In this document: one piece after another, positions 55,196-64,000 of the stretch
How the letters are laid out: each line of letters begins with the position of its first letter
Numbering within the stretch: the first letter of the stretch is position 1
Origin: Ga0077560 sp046330395
Lineage (GTDB): Bacteria > Actinomycetota > Thermoleophilia > Miltoncostaeales > Miltoncostaeaceae
NCBI GenBank assembly: GCA_046330395.1
Contig: JAXLSS010000010.1
Coordinates: 1 to 64,000 of the forward strand
Reading direction: 5' to 3'
Length of the DNA stretch: 64,000 bases
Translations under genes and position numbers: made by a program
Notes under the pieces: generated by a model
Databases searched by the model: none
Told to the model about the DNA's origin: nothing
The model's input: the letters and a program-made list of their open reading frames with translations, nothing else

Positions 55196-56628
55196 CGCGG
55201 GATCCCGGCCGTGACGGTGGCGCCGCCGCCGGGGGTGTCGGTGATGGCGATGCGCCCCCCGTGGGCGGTGATGTAGCCGCGGCAGATCGCCAGGCCCAGA
55301 CCGCTGCCGGGCGCCGTGGTGTCCAGGCGGTTGTGGGGCTCGAACGCGGCCTCGCGCAGGTGCGCCGGGATGCCGGGTCCGTGATCGGTCACCGCGACGG
55401 TGATCCACGAATCGTCCACCGCACCGGCCACCTCCACCGGGCCGGTGGTGTGCAGCACCGCGTTGTGCACCAGGTTCACCAGCACCTGCCGCATCAGGCT
55501 CTCGTCCAGCCGCACCACGGGCAGGTCGTCGCCCGTGGTGACCCGCACGCGCCCCTCGCTGCCCGGCACCGCCGCCACCGCCTCGTGCAGCAGCTCGCCC
55601 AGGGGCACCTCGGCGTACCGCAGCCGCAGGGCGCCGGCCCGGATGCGCGACAGGTCCAGCATGTTGGTGACCAGGTGGGTCAGCCGCTGGCCCTCGCGCT
55701 CGATGTCGTCCAAGAGGGTGCTCCGCAGCTCCTCGCCGTGCACGTCGCGCAGGGCGCCTGCGGCGGCGCGGATGGCCGCCACCGGCGTGCGCAGGTCGTG
55801 GGTGACCGAGCGGGCCAGCGCCTCGCGCAGCCGGTCGGTCTCCTCCAGCGCCTCGCGGCGCACGCGTTCGCGTTCCAGGCGGCCGCGCGCCACGCCCAGG
55901 CCGATCACGTCGGCCATGCCGACCAGGAGCTGGCGGTCGTCCGCCTCCAGGGGGGTGTCCCCGGGGTCCACCACCAGCAGCCCCACCGAGTCGTCGGAGG
56001 GGCCCAGCGTGAAGGTGCGCAGGCGGCCGGAGGCGGGCGACGCCATGCCGGCGGCCCCGCGCTCGGCCTCGTCGCTGAGGCCCGCCCCCACGCGCACGCC
56101 GTCGCCGGGGACGTGCAGGGCCAGCCCGCGCACCGGCACCACCTGCCGCACGTCCTCCAGCGCCGCCGCCAGGGACGCGTCCAGCGGGGCGCCGCCCAGC
56201 AGCGACTCGGAGAGGCCGTTGATCACCTCCAGCTGGCGGGCGCGGCGCCGGCTGGCACGGGCTGCGGCGCGCAGGCGGTCGAGGGCCACCGCGAGGGCGG
56301 CCACCACCACCACGTACACCACCACGGCTGCCGCCGACGCCGTGGACTCCACGCGCGGTGAGTCGTAGGGCCGGGTGAACAGCACGGTGAAGGTCCCGGC
56401 GCCCACCAGGGCGCACACCAACCCGGCGCGCAGACCCGCCACCGCCGCCAGCAACGGCGGCAGCAGCAGCACCAGCGCCACCGCCCCCTCCGAGATGCTG
56501 CCGCGAAGGGGCAGCATCACCAGGCTGGCCACGACGGTGAGCCCCAGCGCCGCGGCCACGGCGGTGGTGGTGCGCTCGGCGGGGAGACGGCGCAGCATGC
56601 CGTTCCCTCGCGGTGTGACGGTGCTCAT
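55192..56628 (-). CDS. KdpD-like sensor histidine kinase (short form)
   Basis: A 478-residue sensor kinase. Residues about 20-110 form four membrane helices of the DUF4118 type found in KdpD (LVMLPLRGSISEGAVALVLL; LCALVGAGTFTVLFTRPYDS). A GAF-like region follows, then the phosphorylated His in SVTHDLRTPVAAIRAAAGAL (about 277), N-box NLVHNAVLHTTG (about 391), and GSGLGLAICRGYITAHGG (about 441). Compared with full KdpD (near 890 residues) the N-terminal KdpD and universal-stress domains are absent. Start chosen at ATG 56628 (MSTVTPRG). It heads the row kinase-regulator-kup. Confidence 0.9.
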   Translation of the reverse strand: MSTVTPRGNGMLRRLPAERTTTAVAAALGLTVVASLVMLPLRGSISEGAVALVLLLPPLLAAVAGLRAGLVCALVGAGTFTVLFTRPYDSPRVESTASAAAVVVYVVVVAALAVALDRLRAAARASRRRARQLEVINGLSESLLGGAPLDASLAAALEDVRQVVPVRGLALHVPGDGVRVGAGLSDEAERGAAGMASPASGRLRTFTLGPSDDSVGLLVVDPGDTPLEADDRQLLVGMADVIGLGVARGRLERERVRREALEETDRLREALARSVTHDLRTPVAAIRAAAGALRDVHGEELRSTLLDDIEREGQRLTHLVTNMLDLSRIRAGALRLRYAEVPLGELLHEAVAAVPGSEGRVRVTTGDDLPVVRLDESLMRQVLVNLVHNAVLHTTGPVEVAGAVDDSWITVAVTDHGPGIPAHLREAAFEPHNRLDTTAPGSGLGLAICRGYITAHGGRIAITDTPGGGATVTAGIPR

Positions 56629-56753
56629 ACCGGCCACGCTAAACCCCCCCGCATAAAGGCCGTCGAAAGACGCCGCCACCACTCACGGGCCTCTCATCCC
56701 TCCGGCCGATCATCCCCCCATATCCCCATTCCCATGCGGAAGGACGCTCGGAC

Positions 56754-56987
56754 ATGACCACCCAACAGTTGCCGCTGCTCCGGTCGGACGCCGCCGTGTT
56801 CGGCGGTTCGCGGCTGCGCTCGGTGGGCGCCACGCTGGTGGTGCTGCTGGCCCTCGGCCTGCTGGCCCTGTGGGTGGCGGTGGCCGCCTTCGGCGTGGAC
56901 CCCGCCAGCACGGTGCGGTGGGCACATGCCGCGGTGCTGCACACCGCGGCCCTGCGCCCGGTGCTTCACGCCGGGGCACGCCGGTGA
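56754..56987 (+). CDS. Small membrane protein preceding the exopolysaccharide gene
   Basis: A 77-residue protein with one strong hydrophobic segment (VGATLVVLLALGLLALWVAV, about residues 24-43) and a short outer tail. Its stop overlaps the GTG of the next gene by 4 bp (GTGA), so both are made together. Its position resembles that of small accessory subunits such as PgaD beside PgaC-type synthases, but I see no sequence similarity. Function not assigned. Confidence 0.6.
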   Translation: MTTQQLPLLRSDAAVFGGSRLRSVGATLVVLLALGLLALWVAVAAFGVDPASTVRWAHAAVLHTAALRPVLHAGARR

Positions 56988-59900
56988 GCCTGCCCGGGCC
57001 GCGCTGGCTGCCCAGCGCCCTGCGCGTGACCGCCGTTGGACTGGTGGTGGGGGGTGCGGCGCTGGCGCTCACGGCCACGGGCCACGCGGCCCCCGCGCGC
57101 TCGCAGCGACCGGTGTGGGGGTTCCTGCCCAACTGGGATCCGGCCGCCATGGTGACCCTGCAGCATCATGCGCGCCAGCTCACCGTGGTGCTGCCCACGG
57201 GGCCCACGCTGGGCCGCGACGGGGCGCTCCTGGGACACGTCGGTGGTGACGTCGTGCGGCTGGCCCACTCGCGGGGCGTGCGCGTGGTGCCGGTGGTGAG
57301 CGACTACCTGGGGGGATGGAACTCGGGCAGCGCCGATCGCATGCTGCGACGGGCGGCGCTGCGGGCGCGGTTCACCACGGCGGTGGCCGGCGCGGCGCGC
57401 GCCGGCGGCTGGGACGGGGTCAACCTCGACCTGGAGGCCCTGCGCGCCCGCGACCGGGCCGGCCTGGTGCGGCTGGTGCGGTCCGTGCGCGCCGCCCTGG
57501 GTCCCGGCGCGGACGTGTCGGTGGACGTGCCCGCGGGCGCCAACCCCGCATACGACCTGCGGGCGCTGGGCGCCGCCGCGAGCCACGTGGTGCTGATGGC
57601 GTACGACCAGCACGCCACCCCGGGGGCCCCGGGACCGGTCGCCACACCCGCGTGGGTGGCCGGGGCCGCCCGGCACGCCCGGGCCCTGATGCCCGCGGGG
57701 CGGCTGGTGGTGGGGCTGCCGACGTACTCGTCGGTGTGGCGCGGGCGGTCGGCGCCCGCGTCGTCCTCGTTCGAGGAGGCGTTGCAACGCGCCCGCGCCC
57801 ACGGCACCCTGCCCCAGTGGTCGGCCCGGGGTCAGGCCCCCTGGTTCACCACGGGCTTCGGCCGGCACCGCACCGTCACCTGGATGTCGGACGCCCTCAC
57901 GCTGGCCGCCGACATGCGCGCCGCGGGTCCTGCGGGCACCCCCGTGGCCCTGTGGCGTCTCGGTGCGGAGGACTCCGGGGTGTGGCCGGTGCTGGCCGAC
58001 CGGACCCTGGCGGGGGCCGGCCCCGCCGGGGCCCTCAGCACCATCCCCGCCCCCGATCTGCCCCGCGTGACCGGCTCCGGCGACGTGGTGCACGCGGTGG
58101 CCGGCGCCCCCGGCTGGCGTCGCGTGGCCCCGGGTCTCACCGCGGAGCGGTTCTGGGCCACCCCGCGCGCATGGAAGCTGGAGCGCTGGTCGGGCGGCGG
58201 CAAGCGGGTGGCCATCACGTTCGACGACGGGCCCAGCGCCACCTGGACCCCGCTGATCCTGGCCCAGCTGCGACGCCTGCACGTGCCGGCCACGTTCTTC
58301 GTGATCGGCAAGAACGCGGCGGCCAACCCGGGCCTGGTCAGCGCCGAGGTGGCGGCCGGGGACCTGGTGGGGAACCACACCTTCAGCCACCCCAACCTGG
58401 CGGTGACGGGCGGGCTACGGACGCGCCTGGAAATCACCACCACCTCGCGGATCATCGCCGGCATCACGGGCCGGCGGCCCACCATGTTCCGCGCCCCCTA
58501 CTCGGCCGACACGGCGCCGAGCTCCCCACGGGACCTCATCCCGCTGCTGCGCGCCCAGGGCCTGGGCATGCAGGTGGTGGGGGCGTCCGTGGACTCGCAG
58601 GACTACCGGCGGCCGTCCCCGCAGCGCATCGTGCAGAACGTGCTGCGCGGGCTGCACCAGGGCAACATCCTGCTGTTCCACGACGGGGGCGGCAACCGCG
58701 CCAACACGGTGGCCGCGCTGCCCATGGTGGTCTCCGCCCTGCGGGCCCGCGGGTACCACCTGGTGTCGGTGGCCCAGCTGCTGCGCGCCTCGCCGGCCAC
58801 CCTGATGCCCCGGGTCACCGGCACCCAGCTGTGGCTGTCCCGGTCGGTGGCGTGGGCGGCGGAGGGCTGGTTCCTGATGACCCGCTGGGTGGCGCTCCTG
58901 GGCATCGGCCTGCTGGGCCTGCTGCTGCTGCGCTCGTTGCTGCTGGCCGTGCTGGCGGTGCGGCACCGCCGCCGCGGTGCGCGCCCCCTGCCGGGACCCC
59001 CGCCCGCGGTGACCGTGCTGGTGCCGGCCTTCAACGAGGCCACGGTGATCCGCCGCACGCTGGAGTCGCTGCTGGCCCAGCGCGGGGTGACGCCCGAGAT
59101 CATCGTCATCGACGACGGGTCCACGGACGGCACCGCCGAGGCCGCGGCCATGGACGGCGTGCGGGTGGTGCGGCAGGCCAACGCCGGCAAGTGGGCCGCG
59201 CTGAACCGCGGGTTCATGGCGGCCTCGGGTGAGGTGGTGGTGGCCATCGACGCCGACACCGTCATCGACCCCGACGCCGTGCGGCTGCTGGCCCGCTGGT
59301 TCACCGACCCGGCGATCGGCGCGGTGTGCGGCACCGCCAAGGTGGGCAACCGGCACACCCTGGTGACCCTGTGGCAGCACGTGGAGTACACCACCGGCTT
59401 CAACCTGGACCGGCGGGCCTACAGCGACCTCAACGCCATCACCGTGGTGCCGGGCGCCATCGGCGGGTGGCGGCGCGACGCGGTGGTGGCCGCCGGCGGC
59501 TACTCGGGCCGCACCCTTGCCGAGGACTGCGACCTCACCATCACGCTGCGGCGCCGCGGGTGGCGGGTGGTGCACGAACCCGCCGCCGTGGCGTGGACCG
59601 AGGCGCCCGAGACCCTGCGGGGCCTGGCCAAACAGCGCCTGCGCTGGACGTTCGGCACCTTCCAGGTGCTGTGGGTGAACCGCGACGCCCTGTTCCGGCG
59701 CCGCGAGGGTGCCCTGGGGTGGCTGGCGCTGCCCTACGCCTGGCTGTACCAGTGCGTGCTGTCGCTGCTGGGGCCGGCCGTGGACCTGCTGGTGCTGCTG
59801 GCCCTGCTCACCGGCGGCTGGACGCTGGCGCTGTGGTGGTTCGGGCTGGCCACGCTGACGGAGATGGGCGTGAGCTGGCTGGCGTTCCGGCTGGAGGGCG

Positions 59901-60055
59901 AGCGGGCCTGGCCGGTGCTGACCCTGCCGCTGCAGCGGGTGGTGTACCGGCAGCTGATGTACGCCACGGTGATCCGCTCGCTGCTGCGCGCGGCGCGCGG
60001 GTCGGGCATGGCCTGGGGAAAGCTGGCCCGCACGGGCACGGTGCGGGCGGGCTAG
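56984..60055 (+). CDS. Trifunctional GH18-like / polysaccharide deacetylase / GT2 synthase
   Basis: A 1023-residue fusion. After a signal-like membrane segment, residues about 40-360 are a GH18-like barrel with GWDGVNLDLEALRARD (about 144; D-x3-D-x-E pattern). Residues about 400-590 are a NodB deacetylase: VAITFDDGPSATWTPLI (Asp-Asp), VGNHTFSHPNL (H-x3-H), TMFRAPYSADTAPSS. Residues about 650-1000 are a processive GT2: VTVLVPAFNEATVIRRTLES, VVAIDADTVIDPDAV (DxD), TLAEDCDLTITLRRRG (ED base), KQRLRWTFGTFQVLW (Q-x2-RW), with membrane helices before and after. This resembles PgaB plus PgaC joined: likely makes, deacetylates and trims a poly-beta-1,6-N-acetylglucosamine-like polymer. The polymer is inferred. 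Confidence 0.93.
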   Translation: MSLPGPRWLPSALRVTAVGLVVGGAALALTATGHAAPARSQRPVWGFLPNWDPAAMVTLQHHARQLTVVLPTGPTLGRDGALLGHVGGDVVRLAHSRGVRVVPVVSDYLGGWNSGSADRMLRRAALRARFTTAVAGAARAGGWDGVNLDLEALRARDRAGLVRLVRSVRAALGPGADVSVDVPAGANPAYDLRALGAAASHVVLMAYDQHATPGAPGPVATPAWVAGAARHARALMPAGRLVVGLPTYSSVWRGRSAPASSSFEEALQRARAHGTLPQWSARGQAPWFTTGFGRHRTVTWMSDALTLAADMRAAGPAGTPVALWRLGAEDSGVWPVLADRTLAGAGPAGALSTIPAPDLPRVTGSGDVVHAVAGAPGWRRVAPGLTAERFWATPRAWKLERWSGGGKRVAITFDDGPSATWTPLILAQLRRLHVPATFFVIGKNAAANPGLVSAEVAAGDLVGNHTFSHPNLAVTGGLRTRLEITTTSRIIAGITGRRPTMFRAPYSADTAPSSPRDLIPLLRAQGLGMQVVGASVDSQDYRRPSPQRIVQNVLRGLHQGNILLFHDGGGNRANTVAALPMVVSALRARGYHLVSVAQLLRASPATLMPRVTGTQLWLSRSVAWAAEGWFLMTRWVALLGIGLLGLLLLRSLLLAVLAVRHRRRGARPLPGPPPAVTVLVPAFNEATVIRRTLESLLAQRGVTPEIIVIDDGSTDGTAEAAAMDGVRVVRQANAGKWAALNRGFMAASGEVVVAIDADTVIDPDAVRLLARWFTDPAIGAVCGTAKVGNRHTLVTLWQHVEYTTGFNLDRRAYSDLNAITVVPGAIGGWRRDAVVAAGGYSGRTLAEDCDLTITLRRRGWRVVHEPAAVAWTEAPETLRGLAKQRLRWTFGTFQVLWVNRDALFRRREGALGWLALPYAWLYQCVLSLLGPAVDLLVLLALLTGGWTLALWWFGLATLTEMGVSWLAFRLEGERAWPVLTLPLQRVVYRQLMYATVIRSLLRAARGSGMAWGKLARTGTVRAG

Positions 60056-60100
60056 GCATGGGGCGCCGGGCGGCACCGGGGCGCCCGGCGCCCCAACCGC

Positions 60101-61486
60101 TCAGCCGGGATCGTCCCCGGCATCGGGCGCCCCGCAGGGCACGCGCACCACGATGCGCAGCCCGTCGTGGAACCGCTCGATGCGGGCCTCGCCGCCGTGG
60201 GCCCGGGCGATGGCCTGCGTGATGGACAGCCCCAGCCCGCTGCCGCCGCGCTGCCGGGCGGGGTTGGCGCGCTGAACCGGTCGAAGGCGCGCTCCACGAA
60301 GTCCTCCGGCATGCCGGGGCCGTCGTCCTCCACGGCCACCTCGAGCAGATCCTCGTCCGGGCGCCGCGCCGTGAGGTGCACCACGCCGCCCCCGTGGCGC
60401 AGCGCGTTGTCCAGCAGGTTCCCCACCGCCTGGCGCAGCCGCATGGGGTCCACCCAGGCCGGGGCATCCCCGGCGCATCGACGGTGATGGTGCGACCACC
60501 GGCGGTGGCCCGGCCGCCGAACCGGGTGGCCAGCCGCTCCAGCAGGTCCGGCACGTCCACGGCCTCCCGGTGCACCGGGATGGTGCCGCTGTCGGCGTGG
60601 GCCACGGTGAGCAGGTCGTCCGACAGCTGCACCAGGCGCTCGGTCTCCTCGGCGGCCGAGGACACGGCGGCGCGCAGGTCGGCCTCGGTGGCGCTGGGGT
60701 GCTGGGCCAGCTCCAGCTCGGTGGTGAGGATGGCGAGCGGCGTGCGCAGCTCGTGGCCCGCGTCGGCCACGAACGCCCGCTGGTGCCGGGCGGCGCGCTC
60801 CACGCGGTCCAGCATGCTGTTGAGGGTCACCCCCAGGCCGCGGATCTCGTCGCGGGCGGCCGGCAGGGGTAGCCGCTGCACGCCGGGGGCGCCGGAGATG
60901 GCCTCGGCCATCCGCCGCATGCCCTCCACGGGGCGCAGGGCCGCGGCCGCCACCCAGTAGCCGGCCACCGCCACCGCCAGCAGGGTGATGCCGCCGCCGA
61001 TGAGGGCCATCAGGCTGATGGCCCGGATGGTGTCGTTGCGATCCTTCAGCGACGCGGCCACAACCACCACGGCGGGCCCGTCGTCGATGGTGCGGGTGGC
61101 GAACAGGCGCACGCGGTGGGCCAGGCCGGGCAGCCCGGGCCGGTCCACGATGAGGACACCGCGCAGCGCGGCGGCGGTCTGCGCGGGCGTCAGCAGCGTC
61201 ACCCCAGCCAGCCGCGGCGTGGTGTCCAGCACCCGCCCGCGGGGGTCCAGCACCTGGGCGTACGCCTCGCCGCGCACCGTCAGCACGTGGTGCCGGGGTG
61301 CGCCCCGGTCGTCGGTGCCGCCGATGAGGGCCGCCACGTCGGCGGCGCGCGCGGACAGCGCCTGGCGCATGTTGTGGTCCAGCGCCCGGCGCACCACCAG
61401 GTGGGACACGATGCCCGCCGCGGCGATGACGATGGCCATGGCCACCGCCAGCACCAGGGTGAGCCGCACCCGGATGGGCAGGCGGC

Positions 61487-61490
<4 letters not shown>
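60101..61490 (-). pseudogene. Sensor histidine kinase, C-terminus frameshifted
   Basis: A two-membrane-helix sensor kinase of about 463 codons. The clean part shows an N-terminal helix (LTLVLAVAMAIVIAAAGIV), an outer domain, a second helix (LMALIGGGITLLAVAVAGYW), HAMP (ALRPVEGMRRMAEAISGA) and the phospho-His in VADAGHELRTPLAILTTELE (about 246). The ATPase domain is split by two indels near 60475 and 60255: WVDPMRLRQAVGNLLDNALR, then VEDDGPGMPEDFVERAFDRF, then GSGLGLSITQAIARAHGGEA. The stop is at 60101. The ATG overlaps the regulator stop by 4 bp. The signal is unknown. Confidence 0.87.
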
Positions 61491-62167
<677 letters not shown>

Positions 62168-62239
62168 GCCCAGTCCCAAGTCCGGGGGTGTCGGGCGAAT
62201 TGTGGTGGCCCGCCGTCCCGCGGCGAAGCGCCGCCGGTG

Positions 62240-64000
62240 TCAGTCGGGGCTCAGACCCAGGCCCTCCACCACCACCGGCGCGCCGCCCGACTCCACGCGG
62301 ATGCGCAACGGGCCCAGCGGTGGGGTGCCGAAGCGCCCCACCGGGATGCGCACCCCGTGGGTCGTCCGGCGTGCCCGCAGGCTGAAGCGGCCCAGGCGCC
62401 GCCGGCCGCTCCAGACGCTCACGACGCCCATGCCCGGCCCGCGGGAGGCCAGCAGCGTCACCTCGCGTGCGGGGAGGTCCGGGGCGCTCAGCGTGGCGCC
62501 GCGGGTGGTCGTCCGCAGTCCGTGTCCCACGTACCCGCCGGGGACGGCCACCCGTGTCCAGCCGGGGCCGGCGGTGAGCAGGCCGGTGTCCAGCGGGCTG
62601 GTGCCGCAGCGCGGCGGGGACGCCACACGCGACCCGTCCGTGCCGGCCGCGGTCACCGTGACGCACACGCGGGCACCCGGCGTGACGGTCACCGGCGCCC
62701 GCCGTCGGGTGGTGGACACCGTGGTGACCCGCGCCGCGCCGCCCGGCGGCGTCACCGTGACGCGGACCTCGAACCCCGTCACGGCCTCGGGATGCGCCAC
62801 CGTCCAGCGCACCAGCATCCGGTTGGTGCGCAGCACCGCAGCCGGCGGGCCGGACGGGACGATGGTGACCGCCCCCGGCGAGCCCCCCTGCGGCGCCGAC
62901 CGCGGGCTCATGGCGGGCCGGGTCACCGTGAGCGCGGCGGCGGCGCTGATGGCCAGCGGGTCCACCCCGTTCACGGCCACCGCGCGGTACCGGGTGCCGG
63001 ACATGGCGGTGTCCACCGCGGTGAGGTGCAGCTGGGGTCCGTCGGCGCCCGGGACGTCGGTGAAGCTCACCCCCCGGTCGGTGGAACGCTGCCAGTGCAC
63101 CGCCGGCGCCGGGATGCCGGTGGCCGACACGCGCAGTGTGACGTCGGCGCCCGCGTTCACGGCCACGTCCCCGGGGTCGGTCACCGTGGGGGAGCGCCGG
63201 ATCTCGGATCGCAGCACCGCCGGGGTGTATGGCCGCACGGCCACCACGTCACCGTTGGGGCCGGTTGCCAGCGCGGTGGGGGCGTCCCAGCCGGTGCCCA
63301 CCACGTTGGTGACGCCCGCGGGGTCCAGCGAGGTGACCCGGTTGTTGCCCGTGTCGGCCACGTACAGGGTGCCGTCGCCGCCCACGGCCACACCGCGGGC
63401 GTGCGACCAGCCGCCGGACAGGGCGGTGACGGTGCCATCGGGGTCGATGCGCACCACGCGGTCGTGACCGTGGTCGGCCACGTACAGCGTGCCGCCGGGT
63501 GCCCACGCCACCCCGGTGGGCGCTGCCAGGCCCCCGCCCACGTCGGTGACGGTGCCGTCGGGCGCCACCCGCGCGATGGCGGTGCGGGAGGCGTCGGCCA
63601 CGTACACGTCGCCCTCCGGGTCCACCGCCACCCCCATGGGCGTGACCCAGCCGGACCCGATGTCCCCCATCGCGCCATCCACGCCGATGCGCACCACCCG
63701 CGCGTCGCCCCGGTCGGCCACGTACAGCGTGCCGTCGGCGTCCACCGCCACGGCCGCGGGGGCGCTGAGCCCGGTGCCCACGGGGTGCATCGCGCCGTCG
63801 GGGGTCACCTCCACCACGCGGTCGGCGCCGGGGTCGGCCACGTACACGTCGCCGGAGGTGTCCACGGCCACCCCGGCGGGGTTCACCCACGCGCCATCGA
63901 TGGCCGCGGGCGCCAGGTGGACGGTGCGGACCGGGGCGCCGAGCACGGCCGGCGCGGCCAATGGCCAGAGCGCGCCGAGCGCGCACCACCAGATGTGTCG
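62240..64000 (-). CDS. Secreted NHL beta-propeller and Ig-like protein (5' end beyond window)
   Basis: At least 586 codons, open to the right edge; the frame there reads WWCALGALWPLAAPAVLGAP, a signal-peptide core, so the start is just outside. Six or so NHL blades follow, each with a GVAVD...GDVYVAD...RVVRI pattern (NPAGVAVDTSGDVYVADPGA; TPMGVAVDPEGDVYVADASR; ARGVAVGGDGTLYVADTGNN). An Ig-like domain (DVAVNAGADVTLRVSATGIP; VHWQRSTDRGVSFTDVPG), an FnIII-like domain (MLVRWTVAHPEAVTGFEVRV) and a C-terminal beta domain complete it. It is related in design to the gene at 43151-45306. Likely extracellular; no enzymatic motif seen. Confidence 0.82.
   Translation of the reverse strand, partial: RHIWWCALGALWPLAAPAVLGAPVRTVHLAPAAIDGAWVNPAGVAVDTSGDVYVADPGADRVVEVTPDGAMHPVGTGLSAPAAVAVDADGTLYVADRGDARVVRIGVDGAMGDIGSGWVTPMGVAVDPEGDVYVADASRTAIARVAPDGTVTDVGGGLAAPTGVAWAPGGTLYVADHGHDRVVRIDPDGTVTALSGGWSHARGVAVGGDGTLYVADTGNNRVTSLDPAGVTNVVGTGWDAPTALATGPNGDVVAVRPYTPAVLRSEIRRSPTVTDPGDVAVNAGADVTLRVSATGIPAPAVHWQRSTDRGVSFTDVPGADGPQLHLTAVDTAMSGTRYRAVAVNGVDPLAISAAAALTVTRPAMSPRSAPQGGSPGAVTIVPSGPPAAVLRTNRMLVRWTVAHPEAVTGFEVRVTVTPPGGAARVTTVSTTRRRAPVTVTPGARVCVTVTAAGTDGSRVASPPRCGTSPLDTGLLTAGPGWTRVAVPGGYVGHGLRTTTRGATLSAPDLPAREVTLLASRGPGMGVVSVWSGRRRLGRFSLRARRTTHGVRIPVGRFGTPPLGPLRIRVESGGAPVVVEGLGLSPD

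Overview
The window is a high-GC (about 70%) actinobacterial chromosome segment. Several features point to the class Thermoleophilia, perhaps the Solirubrobacterales: two secreted proteins ending in an 'IDD-Y-DP' jelly-roll-like tail (8.4-9.0 kb and 12.0-12.7 kb), NHL-propeller secreted proteins, a RskA-type anti-sigma factor, and a Tat-exported ferritin-like protein. This placement is an inference. No ribosomal RNA is present to confirm it.

Layout. 0-14.4 kb: acetamidase/formamidase (cut by the window edge), acyl-CoA dehydrogenase with a divergent MarR regulator, a VIT1/CCC1 membrane protein, pyruvate kinase, an ArsN2-like acetyltransferase, an ECF sigma/anti-sigma pair, tatA-tatC with a Tat-exported ferritin-like protein, secreted proteins, a broken glycoside-hydrolase-like gene, ExoD, and a DEAD-box RNA helicase. 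14.48-22.40 kb: an integrated element flanked by a 47-bp direct repeat of the 3' part of tRNA-Asp. It holds a broken tyrosine integrase, two unrecognised exported or membrane proteins of lower GC, a broken MobF relaxase-helicase with an IS3-family element in its 3' end, and an excisionase-like HTH protein. 22.36-25.4 kb: intact tRNA-Asp and tRNA-Val, an FHA-HtrA-like protease, and an ATP-grasp protein.

25.5-38.6 kb is a glycerol/dihydroxyacetone region. glpABC and a DhaM-HPr-Enzyme I fusion lie on the plus strand; glpF-dhaK-dhaL-glpK lie on the minus strand. Between them sit the phospholipid genes plsY and pgsA and a broken epimerase. Glycerol would enter by GlpF, be phosphorylated by GlpK and be oxidised by GlpABC to dihydroxyacetone phosphate. 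Free dihydroxyacetone would be phosphorylated by DhaKL using phosphate passed from PEP along the EI-HPr-DhaM fusion.

38.7-46.2 kb: two more ATP-grasp genes, an isocitrate/isopropylmalate-type dehydrogenase, an RraA-like protein, and a secreted NHL-repeat protein. 46.2-51.7 kb: a translationally coupled set of bioY, adenylate-forming ligase, thiolase, bioM/ecfA and bioN/ecfT, with birA divergent, which is a biotin uptake and use locus carrying two unexplained acyl-CoA enzymes. 51.7-64 kb: a TauE/SafE permease, kup potassium transporter coupled to a KdpDE-like two-component system, a GH18-deacetylase-GT2 trifunctional exopolysaccharide protein, a second two-component system, and a second NHL-propeller protein cut by the right edge.

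Many genes carry single-base frameshifts, clustered at 8.4-10.1, 14.6-15.9, 20.6-21.4, 33.9-36.3, 43.6-44.7, 46.5, 49.5-51.2, 54.4-54.8 and 60.2-60.5 kb. Outside the mobile element the natural starts, stops and 4-bp gene overlaps are preserved around these breaks, so residual sequencing indels look likelier than real gene loss.
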